In this document: in pieces, positions 14,934 through 39,102 of the stretch
Position numbering within the stretch: position 1 is the first letter of the stretch
How the letters are laid out: the number at the start of each line of letters is the position of its first letter
Source of the DNA: Chrysomallon squamiferum
Lineage: Eukaryota > Mollusca > Gastropoda > Neomphalida > Peltospiridae
DNA length: 57,500 nt
Assembly: GCA_012295275.1 (NCBI GenBank)
Contig: CM022677.1
Coordinates: 20,689,041 to 20,746,540 of the forward strand
Direction of reading: 5' to 3'
Made by a program: the position numbers and the translations under genes
Notes under the pieces: generated by a model
Told to the model about the DNA's origin: nothing
Seen by the model: the letters and a program-made list of their open reading frames with translations, nothing else
Database searches by the model: none

Positions 14934-15315
14934 ATACAAAAAACAAACAAACAAACAAACAAATAAATAAATAAATAAATAAATAAAAAAGAATGAACAA
15001 AATTCGATGATTTTGTCTAATACTTTATTTGGTTAAAAAACGTTGTACATTTTTCTCTCGCCTGTTAACTCATAGTGCTGCTGCTGTGTCTTGCTATCTA
15101 GAAAGAGCTACGAATCATCGTTTCTCAACGTTGTAATTTTAGAAACTTTTGAAAACTTTGATTTATAACTTACATAACTTTTACCTTCTTTAAGAATCAC
15201 GACAGTGGTGATACAACCAAAAGTATTATAATAATAGCAATACTATTACTACTACTACCGCCACAACTACCACCACCACCACAACCACCAGAACTACTAC
15301 TGCTACCACTGCTAT

Positions 15316-15376
<61 letters not shown>

Positions 15377-15574
15377 TAAATGTTTCTCCGTAATTAAGCA
15401 TTCATTCTCTGTTGGTGTGTTGCAAGTCAAGGGAAATAACTGCAAGATGACTCTACCAAAGAATCGCGAACGAATTATCTCCCTGTATCCAATTAAATAT
15501 ATTTTAAATTCTGTTTGGATGCCACCCCAACGAACAAATAAATAAAGAAAGAAAGGAAGAAAGAAAGAAAGAAA

Positions 15575-15605
<31 letters not shown>

Positions 15606-15609
15606 AAAA

Positions 15610-15664
<55 letters not shown>

Positions 15665-16800
15665 CGTTTGAATGAATGTGAACAGACATTGTCTGCTAAC
15701 GGCTGCTTTATTTCAAAACCGAATTTAATTTTGAATCAAATGAGTCGTCAGAATGAAAATAATTTTAAATTCCGCTGATTTTACTACATGAAAAATGAAA
15801 AACATAAAGAAAAAGAAATAAAGAAATAGAGAACCATCCAAGAATGTGACTTGTCTTTTATGGAATATAGTCAATATTTGTATCATTTATTCATTCATTC
15901 ATTCAGTCAGTCATTCAGTCAGTCAGCCACTCATTTTTTAATATCAATATTTACAGACAAACAAAATGTCAAATTAATCAACCTCATTGATATTGTTTGC
16001 TATTAAGCAGAAAAATCTATGTAGATTTTTTTTCATTATATTTTTCTTTTTTCTTCTTCTTTTTTCTTCGAAGAAGAAAAGTCTAGTTTGATGTTTCACG
16101 GTGTTTTTTTTTCTTTTTATCTCTATCATTTCCAACTAAGAATAATTATTTTAGCGACACTATTAAAGTGTTAAAAACAAAACAAACTACAATAGAAACA
16201 ATTACGAATGTTATTTTCAACTCACACTTTATTGACATTGTTAAATAAACATAAAACACATTCTTAAAACATTGCTAGTATTATTTTCAGATGTTTTAAT
16301 GACATTGTTAAATACTGAAATTACAAAGAAAGAAAGACTAACGCTATTTCCAACTGAGAAGAGCTTTTTCAAGGACATTATTAAATATTAGAACAGCAAA
16401 GAAATAATTGGTAACAGTATTTCCAAGAAAGATGAACTCTTTAATGACACTGTTAAATAATAAAATTACTAATTATTAGTATAACAAGTTTTGTTTGATA
16501 TTTAATAATACAGTGGTGTATGTAAAATTAAAACACTAACGAAAATGATATTCACATAAAACGAACTGCATTCATTAAAATCAGAACTAAATTATTTAAA
16601 TTACAATAGAAATTTCAAATAAATTCAATATTTGATAGAAACAAGTGACACGTATTAATAACCGTCGCGCTTTGTAACAAATAGTTACTTGTAACACATA
16701 GTTACTTGCAGATACAAAGTAAAAATGTTCTGTCTGGCTTTAGGTATCTTGCGAAGCAATTGCTCAATTAGACAGACAAAATCAATTCTACAAGAAACTG
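14934..16800. repeat. Segmental duplication, left end (3' flank of gene B)
   Basis: Nearly the same sequence recurs at about 29336-31187, including 'gtgctgctgctgtgtcttgc' and the (ATT)n, (AAT)n and ATTC/GTCA tracts. No coding content is seen. Confidence 0.85.
15321..15662. repeat. (TTA)n, (AAAT)n and (AAT)n microsatellites
   Basis: TTA tract about 15321-15375; AAAT about 15572-15607; AAT about 15610-15661. Confidence 0.95.
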
Positions 16801-26108
<9,308 letters not shown>

Positions 26109-26164
26109 TCTGTTCTTAAAATTCAATTTAATCCGAATTCACACTGTTTTGAGCACCTAGATAA

Positions 26165-26166
<2 letters not shown>

Positions 26167-26229
<63 letters not shown>

Positions 26230-26243
26230 GAGAGAGAGAGAGG

Positions 26244-26300
<57 letters not shown>
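26167..26300. repeat. (AAT)n then (GA)n microsatellites
   Basis: Immediately upstream of gene B exon 1 on the minus strand. C has (AAT)n, (TA)n and (GA)n at 43306-43440. Confidence 0.96.
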
Positions 26301-26303
<3 letters not shown>

Positions 26304-26398
26304 AAATTCACGTCGAGTATAAAAAAAAAAATAATAAATCCATTATGTTCTTAAAAAAACAACAAAAATAATCCAAATTCACGTTGTAAACCGGCTGG

Positions 26399-26790
26399 AA
26401 AAAAAAAACAAAAATAAATAGATAAATAATTAAAAAAAAAAAAAATAAAAACAAAAATAAATAGATAAATAATAAAAAAGAATGAAATAAAAAAAAACAA
26501 ATCAATAGATAAATAATAAAAAAGAAATGAAATAAAAACAACAAATAAATAGATAAATAATAAAAAAAGAATGAAATAAAAACAACAAATAAATAGATAA
26601 ATAATAAAAAAGAATGAAATAAAAACAACAAATAAATAGATAAATAATAAAAAAGAATGAAATAAAAACAACAAATAAATAGATAAAAAAAATGAAATAA
26701 ACACAACAAATAAATAGATCAATAATAAAAAAGAATGAAATAAAAACAACAAATAATTGAAAAAAAAAAAAGAAATAAAAAACAACAAAT
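26399..26790. repeat. Minisatellite, unit about 42-46 bp, roughly nine copies
   Basis: Repeated units of the form aaataaatagataaataat plus an aaaaaagaatgaaataaaaa half. They lie in the upstream intron or flank of gene B. The matching place in C goes straight from (GA)n to tagataatcgtctgaaaatg, so it is specific to B. Confidence 0.85.
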
Positions 26791-27327
26791 GATGAAAAAA
26801 AATATTGGAATCAGAGACAGACAGAGAGAGAGAGAGAGAGATCAACATTTAGATAATCGTCTGAAAATGTTAAATTGCTCTATGCCAATCAGATGCATTT
26901 TTGTGTGCACAGATACGCCAGATATTTATTACACATAAATCGTTGAATCAAACAGAAGTGATCGTGTTGTTTCAACATTAATGAACGAAGTGTGATTGTA
27001 TGCTACGTGGAAAAGCTGAATGGGTCTAATAAAATTAAAATGTTCATAGCTAAAAGTCATTAAAATATTATTAGAAATATTTCTTTCCCCTTACATTAAT
27101 ACTTATCTGTCATTTTCGTGTACAAACGTATTCCGGACCTTGTTCAATGTTTCTAGAGTAGCCGTTCCTTCCTACTAAGTTAGATTAAATCATCAACGAA
27201 ACAAAAACAAAACAAAAAAACAAAACAAAAATATATATATAAAAATAAATTAAAAAATAAAATAAAATAAATAATATAAAAAGACAAACAACGAAAAGAA
27301 AATTTACCTAATGTCGAGTGTTCTGTT

Positions 27328-27361
<34 letters not shown>

Positions 27362-27488
27362 GAAAAAAAAAGAAAAAGGAAAGAAAAGTTTATGAAAGTA
27401 AATTTGAAATTTAAAATTGTCATTATTAACGTATTATTACTTTACTAAGCCAAATCTGCTGCGCGTTGTTGTTATTTTTCTTTCTTTT

Positions 27489-27543
27489 TCTTACGTAATT
27501 TGTAATATACGTCAGCTGCTATTACAGAGGCCTGGTATGGGCT
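27489..27543 (-). promoter_or_regulatory. Conserved upstream block of gene B
   Basis: Minus-strand counterpart of the gene A block at 6858-6912: palindrome ATTACGTAA, TGACGT overlapping CAGCTG, and ccataccaggcctct. Candidate promoter or non-coding first exon. Confidence 0.35.
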
Positions 27544-27583
27544 TCACATATTTATTAGAGTTTGAAAAAAAAAAAAAAAATAA

Positions 27584-27589
<6 letters not shown>

Positions 27590-27664
<75 letters not shown>
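27590..27664. repeat. (CT)n microsatellite
   Basis: 5' flank of B; homologous tract at 44191-44295 in C. Confidence 0.97.
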
Positions 27665-27666
<2 letters not shown>

Positions 27667-27860
27667 ATATGCTTACCATTGTTGTTTATTTGATTGTTTA
27701 TAAATTTACGTATTTAGTTAGGTAAATTTAGAAGAAAAAAAATGCAGAAAACAACAACAAGTAGAAACCAAAGAAAAACAGTCACAGTGATAATTAAAAT
27801 ATTTGCAGACTAAATGTTATTAACTTGTTAGAACGAATAACAGAACACTTCCAATTTCAG

Positions 27861-28738
27861 CAACAGGACTGTGGAGTACGTGGTTAAGAGTTAGTTCTAC
27901 TCAGTGTGATGTCAGCTGTAAACAAAGAGTGACCTTTCTTCGACAGTGTAAACCAGCAGACAGCAGTGACACGCCATCTGTCAGGTGTAAGGGAGATAAC
28001 AGAATTCGCACGACATTACAGAACTGTACAGGTGATCGATGTCACTCACGAAGGCCGCTTAAGTCCTGACCGTAATAACAGTACTCACCTTTACGAAAGA
28101 ATTGCACTTGTTGCTGCTATGAAAGGTAAACTAAAATAAAATAAAGATAACTCAGGATAAGATAAGATAAGGTATTAGAATAGAATAGAATAGAATAGAA
28201 TAGAATAGAATAGAACAGAATAGAATAAATAAATAAATGAAAAAAAAAAAAAACACCATTAGGCTAAATTATGTAAAATGGTAGATAAGCTTTTGTACGT
28301 TGTATTGATAATGACGATGATAATGATGACACAACAGAAACAATAATAATAAGAACAAAAAATAAAAACAAGAAATATAGAACAGTATATTTAAAAATTA
28401 ACAAATAAAAGACAATTTAAAAAATACTACCGAAAATAATAAAAAAGGAACAACAAAGAAACATGCATATATATATATGTGCATTTTCTCTTATTTTATT
28501 GATATATAATTTACTTCCTTCTTTTCCTGTTTTACATTTTATTTTTATTGTTTTTTCTTAGCTATTGGAGGATGGACGAATTGGATTCGTATAGACAACA
28601 TACGATGCAGCGTCACTTGCGGTTATGGTGCGATCGAAAATGATGAAATTCGATACTGTGTGACCAATATTCCTGGAAATTGTATTGGAATAGCGAAGAG
28701 ACACCGCGTGTGGTCATGTACTAATAGTGTGTGTGACG
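27861..28738 (+). pseudogene. D': two-exon relic of gene D
   Basis: Exons 27861-28125 and 28562-28738 and their introns are nearly identical to gene D exons 48092-48358 and 48740-48916. The first has a 2-nt deletion near 28041 (265 instead of 267 nt; gatcgatgtcac against gatcgatgcgtcac), which shifts the frame to a TGA soon after. The second (GGWTNWIRID, CSVTCGYG) is intact. There is no LRR exon, membrane exon or promoter region: the 5' side joins the gene B flank near 27722 and the 3' side joins the gene C 3' flank near 29330 in a TA/TATG tract. Best read as a leftover of a D-like gene truncated when the B and C segment duplicated. Confidence 0.8.
28177..28226. repeat. (TAGAA)n pentanucleotide repeat
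   Basis: Intron of D'; a shorter version is at about 48411-48440 in D. Confidence 0.93.
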
Positions 28739-29163
28739 GTAAGATGTCTTGGTTTTAATAGTACAAGGAATAAAACTCGTTTTGTAGCAGCAATAAAACG
28801 CTTTTTGTTAAAATTCTCTTTGGATATGTTATATCAACTCCTTAATTATATAAATAAATAAACAAACAAATTAATTAATTAATTAACAAGATAACTAATT
28901 AATAATTTCTGTATGTATTTATATAAAATCTTCATTATAAATAAATACATAAATTAAATTATTAGTTAATTAACGGAATGTGATCCTTATAAGTAAATAC
29001 ATAAATTATTTAAAAATGTATTTACATGTTTTCAGTGAAACATAAATAAACAAATACATCAAATATATATGCACGTCTTTATATATGTATAAAAACTTTA
29101 TAAATTAAAAAATAATTAAAAATATCTTTGTATTAAAGCCTGTATGTATATCTATATTTATAT

Positions 29164-29200
<37 letters not shown>

Positions 29201-29260
29201 TGTTTAAGTGAGTGTGTGTGTGTATAAGCATATACATGCTATATAGAGACACATATATAC

Positions 29261-29314
<54 letters not shown>

Positions 29315-29725
29315 GTATTTATATACAAAAAACACGAAACATTACAAAAAACAAACAAACAAATAAATAAATAAATAAATACAAAAGAATGAACAAAATT
29401 CGATGATTTTGTCTAATACTTTATATCGTTAAAAAACGTTGTACATTTTTCTCTCGCCTATTAACTCATAGTGCTGCTGCTGTGTCTTGCTATCTAGAAA
29501 GAGCTACGAATCATGTTTTCTCCACGTTGTAATTTTAGAAACTTGTGAAAACTTCGATTTATAAGTTACATAACTTTTACCTTCTTTAAGAATAACAACA
29601 GGTGTGATAAAACCAAAAGTATTATAATAATAGCAATACTATTACTACTACTACAGCCACTACTACTACCACCACCACCACCACCACCACCACCACTACT
29701 ACTACTACCACTACTATCTTTTTTA

Positions 29726-29789
<64 letters not shown>

Positions 29790-30019
29790 TAAATGTTTCT
29801 CCGTAATTAAGCATTCATTCTCTGTTGGTTTCTTGCAAGATAAGGGAAATAACTGCGAGATGACTCTTCCAAACTATCGCGAACGAATTATCTCCCTGTA
29901 TCCAATATAATATATTTTAAATTCTGCATGAATGCCACCCCAACGAACAAATAAAGAAAGAAAGAAAGAAAGAAAGACAAATAAATAAATAAATAAATAA
30001 GAACAACAACAACAACAAC

Positions 30020-30095
<76 letters not shown>

Positions 30096-31187
30096 CGTTT
30101 GAATGAATGTGAACAGACATTGTCTGCTAACGGCTGCTTTATTTCAAAACCGAATTTAATTTTGAATCAAATGAGTCGTCAGAATGAAAATAATTTTAAA
30201 TTCCGCTGATTTTACTACATGAAAAATCAAAAAGATAAAGAAAAAGAAATAAAGAAATAGAGAAGAACCGTCCAAGAATGTGACTTGTATTTTATGGAAT
30301 AAAGTCAATATTTGTATTCATTCATTCATTCATTCATTCATTCATTCATTCATTCCATTCCTTCCGTCAGTCAGTCAGTCAGTCAGTCAGTCAGCCACTC
30401 ATTTTTAATATCAATATTTACAGACAAACAAAATGTCAAATTAATCAACCACATTGATATTGTTTCCTGCTATTAAGCAGAAACGTCTATGTAGATATTT
30501 TTTCATAATATTTTTATTTTTTCTTCTTCTTTTTTCTTTGAAGAAGAAAAGTCTAGTTTGATGTTTCAGTTTTTTTTTTTTTTTTTTTTTTATCTCTATC
30601 ATTTTCAACTCAAAAACAAAACAAACTACAACAGAAAGAATTACGAACGTTATATTCAATCACATTTGATTGATATTGTTAAATAAACATAAAACAAATT
30701 CTTAAAACATTGCTAGTATTATTTTCAGCTGTTTTAATGACATTGTTAAATATTGAAATTACAAAGAAAGAAAGACTAACGCTATTTCCAACTGAGAAGA
30801 GCTTTTTTAAGGACATTATTAAATATTAGAACAGCAAAGAAATAATTGGTAACAGTATTTCCAAGAAAGATGAACTCTTTAATGACACTGTTAAATAATA
30901 AAATTACTAATTATTATTATAACAAATTTTGTTTGATATTTAATAATACAATGGTGTATGTAAAATTAAAACACTAACGAAAATGATATTCACATAAATG
31001 AACTGCATTCATTAAAATCAGAACTAAATTAATTAAATTACAATAGAAATTTCAAATAAATTCAATATTTGATGGAAACAAGTGACACGTATTAATAACC
31101 GTCAAGTATTAATATTCTGTCTGACTTTAGGTATCTGGCGTAGCAATTGCTCAATTAGACAGACAAAATAAATTCTACATGAAACTG
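28739..31187. other. D' flank joined to the gene C 3' flank
   Basis: From 28739 to about 29290 it follows the gene D intron 48917-49450. From about 29336 it follows 14934-16800. Contains (GT)n, (TA)n, (CCA)n, (TTA)n (29725-29789), (AAT)n (30021-30092), ATTC and GTCA tandem repeats (30316-30395). No intact exon. Confidence 0.75.
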
Positions 31188-31290
31188 TTAACCGTTTTCC
31201 TCATTATAATGAAAATCTGGATTGCTCAAACCAAACTTGTCTTCTTGCGTTTCGTTTCGTTTCTTTCCATACGCTTTTAAAATTTTCCTT
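31188..31290 (-). CDS. Gene C cytoplasmic tail exon
   Basis: 103 nt, acceptor cattttcag; RRKILKAYGKKR, then FGLSNPDFHY and NEENG, TAA 31190-31188. Confidence 0.83.
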
Positions 31291-33539
31291 CTGAAAATGT
31301 GATAATCAGAATGTGAACAGTAAAATTATAATTAAAATTAAATTATCTAATCTATTTACAGTGAAAGTAATTGTTTACTTTTTTCAAGTGTCTAACTGTG
31401 AGTGTAAATGTGATGGATGGAAAAAACGAGAGATACAGGTATGTTATACTACATTGATCCACTCACAGAAACACATACAACCTCACATGAATATGTATAC
31501 GTATATGTATATGTATAAGATAGACACACACATATATATGCATAGACACATAGACATACACATACACTCACACGTACAGAGCATACATCGAAACATACAT
31601 ACATACATACATCCAGATACACCTGCATATTCACATGTACATTTATACACACGTGAGCACGTATGAATGATATACGAACATAGGAATATCTGTATTATCT
31701 ATCAAATAAAGTTCCTGTTTTCACTTTTTTTGTGCCATTTTTTTACCTGAATATTACAAAAACTTCTAGTACGGCTAAAAGAAACATCACCAATGCCACG
31801 ATTGCAAACGTCCCACTTCGCATACCTAGTGATATAATTATAATATTTGAAAACTTAACCTATATATGTGCACACATACACACACACAAACACACATACA
31901 CACATATGTATATACAGATAAATAGATATGTGTGGGTGTGTGTGTGCGTGCTTACATATTTACATCGAAACATACATATATGCACACACTTGTATCCTAG
32001 AATACGTAAAGCTTTTCCTCTAAAAAGAAAAACAAAACAGCCCAGCAAAGGCTAATGTAACCTACAGCTGATAAAAAATAAAGGTAAAATCGATGTATAT
32101 ATTTGACTGCATATTTGACTGCATTTGACTGTGTGTGTGTGTGGGTGTGTGGGTGTCTCTCGCTCTTTGAGTATTAACTTTACCATATGAAGCAGCTTGT
32201 TCTTCAGTGGATCTATTTCTCCAATCTGTAATATACAAAGAAACAATTTAGAAAACATCATTAGAAAATTACTGTGGCAACGAATACAGCGTCAGAGCAA
32301 ATCAGTATATATTTGTACATGTTTCTGGATATTGACTGTCTAACCGCCTACCTTTCTATCTACCCAAGAATAAGTATCTCTCTGTCAAAACAAACCCAGT
32401 TTGAATGTATCGACTTCACTTCATAAAATGTATAAAGTTAAGTGTGCCTGGATGTATGGTGAATGAGCGACAGAATATATCGACTTAACTAAATACAAAT
32501 GTATTAGTCCGGGAGCAGAGAGGGTTGGCCCTGCATTGCTGTACTAAGATTTTGTTACTGTTGATTTTGGTAACCAAAGGGTCTCTGTTTCCATAACTCC
32601 CTACCTTACCTGTTCATCATAGGGATGTTATTTTGCCTTTCGCTCCCAGACTATATACATGTTTCTGTGTTTTGATTGTGAAGTAAAATAGACAATAAAA
32701 CGTTACTGGGTTACCCATTTTCATCAAAGTTTTCTGTATTAAAGACGCCAAAAAAGTAAAATAAATAATCTTCTGACACGACATTGCGAATTTCAGCTTC
32801 GAAATCAACTGCTGTCCAAAAACTAATGAAATACAACGACCAGTAACAAATACAAGTGGGTAATTATCAACGAAAGTAAACAATTCTAATACAACGTAGA
32901 GTAATATAAAAATGGAAACAAACGTACTACTACAAGCTATTCCAGAAAAACACTCTCTAGTGACAACCTCTTTCTCGGAACCTTGGCAAAACTTCCCGCC
33001 ATATCTTGGAGTCGGATCTGCGCACTTTCTGTGTCTCACATTTATACGATAACCCTTCCCGCACGTTGCAGAGCAGTCGTAGTCTGCAAACTTAACCCAT
33101 GGTGACCATCGTCCATCCACTAGAAATTAGTGATGATGATTATTTATAACAATACATCATGTAACATACACATCTGACATACAGAGTACTTATCTATATA
33201 TATTAGTATTTTTGTTGTTCTAGTAGCAGTAGTAGTAGTTGTTGTTCTGATTTCTTTTCTTTTTTTTTTTTTTTGTTACTTAATTAACTGTTGGTTTGCT
33301 GGTGAATTAGTTAATTACGATTAACCACCTAATTAACTGCACTTGAAACGCTTATATATGATTTAAAGGTTACCTTCTGCCTTTTTAATTTATTACAGAT
33401 GACTCAAACCAAATAAAATAACAATGGGTAAACTTGTTTTAATTTTTATGCAATTCATTCGTACAAATCAGCCGATGTAAAATGTCTTACCAGGTTTGGA
33501 AACATTGCCTACTATATCTCCTTCATTTGTTGTTATTGA

Positions 33540-33592
<53 letters not shown>

Positions 33593-35793
33593 TAAAATGA
33601 ATTAAAATAAATAAGCAAATAAATTATAATAAACCTAATGATGATGATATTTTAATTCTGTTATTGCTGATGTTTTTATTAATAATAAAAAAAAACATGA
33701 TTCAGAATGACCTATGGTTAAGTAGATAGGGAGAGAAGCACATATGCACAGTCAGATAATATTCATATACTGACAAATAGACAAAAAGAAAGGCAGAGAA
33801 ATAGACATAGATAGATAGATAGATAGACAGATAGATAGACAGATAGATAGTTAGATAATGAGATACACATACAGACGGTCAGACAGACAGACAGGTAGAT
33901 ACATTATACGAAAAGAGAGGTAGATAGATGGACAGACAGCTAAAAGAACAGATGCGATCATTACTTTGTCTAGGTCGAAGACAATATTTTGTATAACTTT
34001 TCTTCAGTAAAGTATCATATACATATACATTCGTATTGTACAGAAGTATATTTAAACATATATATATATATATATATAGCGAACTTCAAATATACTATAG
34101 GAAAAGGGTTGTGGGTCGAGAACGTGCATCTGGTATTAGACAGATACTATGACTACATATATCTGTTTAAATACACTTCTGTACAATACGAGTAAGAAAA
34201 GTGAAAACACTTACCAGGACAGTCCACGCCCGCATCACACAACATCAAATTATGTTTAATTCTGGGACCACGACAATGTCGTTGTGCGTCACTTCCTGGA
34301 CATTGTCGAAGCAGAGTTATAGTTTTGACACCGATTGAACAAGTAACACCACAAACCGATGATGAACTTTGAACCCATGCGCCCCATTCAGGATCACCTA
34401 GATCATTATTATTATTATTATAAATATGTTTGAACGATTTAATTTATTAACTTACTTATTTACTTTGTTAGTTTAATTAGACATTAAGCTTTTTAGTTGT
34501 AATTAATCAGGTAAATATATATGTATCTTACAATATAAAAATATTATTATTATTACATAAAATATTACCACAGAGGGTTTGATTTCAGATTATGGATAGA
34601 AAAATACCTATTCTGATATGAAAACAATGAAATATATTTTCTAACATTAAAACGAAGGCATCGTACCAGGGCATGCGCCTTCAGTACAGGGCTCTATCGC
34701 ATGTCTTGTTCTACGTCCAACACAGCCTTTTCCTCCGTTTTGTGGTCGAGGGCTCGTACATGTTCGAAAACTGTCGTATTCTGTTTTACCATAACCACAA
34801 GTTTCAGAGCAGTCTGTGCTGTTCGTCATAAGCCATCCACTCCATCCACCATCCACTACATAAAATTATTATATAGATATGAAACCGAAACAAAAAAGAT
34901 GTATATGCTCATTTATTCCCACTTTTAAAATTTCGTTTTCTCTTGTTCTTTTTGCTTCCACTTAAATGAAGAACATTTTAAAACTATGCAAAAGGATACC
35001 ATCATTAACACATTTCTTTCGCTAGAAAAAAAAAAATAACAAAATAATTATACAATGATCATAATCTTTGTTTATTACTTTGTTCATTTCTTCGGTTATT
35101 TCTGCAATCCCTTCTCTGTTTTGTATTACCTTACAGGGGCTTCTAATCATTGGCACCAGTGAGACAGATTGTTTTCTTCTTTAAATGTCTTTCTTTCCTC
35201 CCTTTTAGCCGCATATTAGAGCACATTTTAGTATCGTGTTTGTAGTGTCAGCTTGCATGTTCAGTTATTGATAAAACACTTTGATGTAGTTGGATTTGAA
35301 AACTGGGAAAGGATTTACATTGAAGTGATACATCCATTTTTTTTAATATTTTTTTTTATATCCGATCAAATTAATGATTGAATAATGTGATGAATGAATA
35401 AAAGGACTAAATTATTAAAAGTTAATCGTCTTCTGAATTATAATTTTCAGCAACAGTTTGAATTTGCTGGTTTCTATTAACAGTGTACAAACATTTCATT
35501 TTAACTAATGTTAATATGATACACGTTTTTATTTCATGTAAATGTTACCTCTGTTGGATGCAGGGGATCTTGAAGTACCTGCATAAATAATTAAATAAAT
35601 AAATAAACAAACAAATACAAAACAAACAAACAAATTAACTGAAATCTTTGACTTTTGTCTGATATACCTCATATCGTTACTTAATTATTTGTTTGTTTGT
35701 GTCTTTCTTTCTTTCATTATTTATTTATTTTACATACTTCCTTAATTATTTATTTAATCATTTATTATTAAAATATTATTATTTATTCTTCTT

Positions 35794-35824
<31 letters not shown>

Positions 35825-36172
35825 TTATTATTATTATTATTATTACTATATTCATTATTAGTTTCTATTGATATTTACCGTTATATGGTCGTTTTATTTT
35901 CATTTGTTTTATTTAATTTAATTTATATTTTAATTCTAATTCTAATTTTAATTTAATTAATTTATTTTGTTTTATTTTATTCTTATTTATGTATTATAAA
36001 ATTCTTCAAAAATTACATTTATTCCACTTAGTAAATAGCTACGATACTCTATTAACTAAATATGTTAACATCAAAGTGTAAACTGTACATACCAGTATTA
36101 GTAATGCTGGAAATCGCTGGTTCTTCATTCGTGATTAATTAATAAAAAAGTTGATTAACTGAAGTATCAAAC

Positions 36173-36212
<40 letters not shown>

Positions 36213-36238
36213 ACACATAGATAGATAGATATAGATAT

Positions 36239-36321
<83 letters not shown>

Positions 36322-36777
36322 TATATAGATATAAAGATGCATAACCAAAGAATGAAAGAAGGAAACAAAAGAAAACAAACAACAGAAACAGCATCAACAC
36401 AAAAACAAACACATAAACATGCAAGCAGCCAAAGATAAATTAAGAACAAAAATATTAATTAAAAAACAAATGGTGATAATTATGTCAGAGTAAAACATTC
36501 CATAACATATGAAATATTATTTAGGTCAATTTGCTCTTAAATATTTCTTTATTTCTTTATTATTTATTTCTTTATTCGTAAGTTAGATATAATTTATTCA
36601 ACTTAGTTAAAAACCTATGATACTCTGTTTATTAGATTTTTTAATATCAAAATGTAAACTGTACATACCAGGAGTAGTCGTATGGGAAGTTGTTGGTTCT
36701 TCATTTGTTTAGTTGTTCAATTTATGAATACAAAAATTTTAAAAAGAGATGAAAAGTTTTTAGTATTAGTATCAAAC

Positions 36778-36813
<36 letters not shown>

Positions 36814-36876
36814 TACACACAAAAACAAACACATAAGCAAGCAGCTAAAGATAAATATATATGGATATAGATACAA

Positions 36877-36932
<56 letters not shown>

Positions 36933-37340
36933 CATTAATTAACAAAAAAATTGGTGATAATTATGTCAGAGTAAGAAAGTCCATGACTTGTTTTCCACTA
37001 CAAATATTATTTAGGTTAATTTACTTTTACAAACAAAACCGGAAATAAAACAATTTTGAGTTGTAGAAATACTGAGAGTCCTAAGTTCCAAGCCGCTAAA
37101 AATCATCAAATATAACAAAAAGCAAGAAAGGCAAACAGATTTAAAGTGATTTTAATTTTATCTTTTAAATTCTATTCATATGTTCTATATAGTCAGATAC
37201 ATTTCCTGTTTTCTGTTCTGGTTTTAGGGATTAATTTGCGTATTCCTTCTTCAGAATAGGAAATTGTGTTTTCTTCCTGTAATACTTTTGATGGTAATTA
37301 TCAGTGAAACAAAATAACAACAAATTGACCAATATCAAAT

Positions 37341-37380
<40 letters not shown>

Positions 37381-37737
37381 CAACAACAATAGAAATAATG
37401 ATGAAAATATAATGAATACATAAATAACAGTAGTTATTATATTTGTTTGTTTGTTGTTTTTTGTTTATTTATTTATTTACTTCTTTATTTACTTACTTAA
37501 TGACTTACTTTCTTCCTTATTTGCTTATTTATAGTTTATTATAAAATTATCATTCGTTATTATTATTGTTATTATTGTTGTTGTTATTGCTGTTCTTGTT
37601 GTGGTTTCTGTTTTTTTTTATTTAATCTTTAAATCAAGACCAGCACACTGCAAAACACAGATTCAGAAAAACAGCTATAACATAAAACAGAATTAACTTA
37701 GAGAAAATTATTAAATTAACGTTATATCAGTTATTAC

Positions 37738-37810
<73 letters not shown>

Positions 37811-37905
37811 TTATTTTGTAAAAGTTGACTTTGGATGGAGTGGATGGCTATACTAATAATACAAAGAATAATACAATAATAATAATAATAGCAAAAATAA
37901 TAATA

Positions 37906-37963
<58 letters not shown>

Positions 37964-38508
37964 GATATATGAAGATATAAAGATGCATAAACAAAGAATG
38001 AAACAAGGAAACAAAAGAAAACAAACAACAGAAGCAGCATCAACACAAAAACAAACACAGAAACAAGCAAGCGGTCAAAGAGAAATTAAAAACAAAAATA
38101 TTAATTAGAAAACAAATGGTGATAATTATGTCAAAGTAAAAAAGTCCATAACATATAAAATATTATTTAGGTCAATGTGCTCTTAAATGAAGGTACTAAG
38201 ACAAACAACACTGAAAAGAAAACAATTGTGAGTGATAGAAATATTGAGAAACTTAAGTTCTAAGTGATGTATTTATTTCTTTATTTCTTTATTTTTTATT
38301 TCTTTATTCGTAAGTTAGATATAATTTATTCAACTTAGTAAAAAGCTATGATACTCTGTTTATTAGATTTTTTAATATCAAAGTGTAAACTGTACATACC
38401 AGGAGTAGTAGTATGGGAAGTTGTTGGTTCTTCATTTGTTTAGTTGTTGAATTTATGAATAAAAAAATTAAAAAAAGAGATGAAAAGTTTTTAGTATTAG
38501 TATCAAAC

Positions 38509-38541
<33 letters not shown>

Positions 38542-39041
38542 TACACACAAAAACAAACACATAAGCAAGCAGCTAAAGATAAATATATATGGATATAGAT
38601 ACAAATATGTACATATATATATATATATATAACACATTAATTAACAAACAAATTGTGATAATTATGTCAGAGTAAGAAAGTCCATGACTTATTTTCCACT
38701 ACAAATATTATTTAGGTTAATTTTCTTTTACAAACAAAACCGGAAATAAAACAATTTTGAGTTGTAGAAATACTGAGAGTCCTAAGTTCCAAGCCGCTAA
38801 AAATCATCAAATATAACAAAAAGCAAGAAAGGCAAACAGATTTAAAGTGATTTTAATTTTATCTTTTAAATTCTATTCATATGTTCTATATAGTGAGATA
38901 CATTTCCTTTTTTCTGTTCTGGTTTTAGGGAATAATTTTCGTATTCCTTCTTCAGAATAGGAAATTGTGTGTTCTTCACGTAATACTTTTAATGGTAATT
39001 ATCAGTGAAACAAAACAACAACAAATTGATCAATATCAAAT

Positions 39042-39102
<61 letters not shown>

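Noticed and set aside
26399-26790. CRISPR-like array
   Set aside because: Contiguous minisatellite units without unique spacers, in a eukaryotic sequence.
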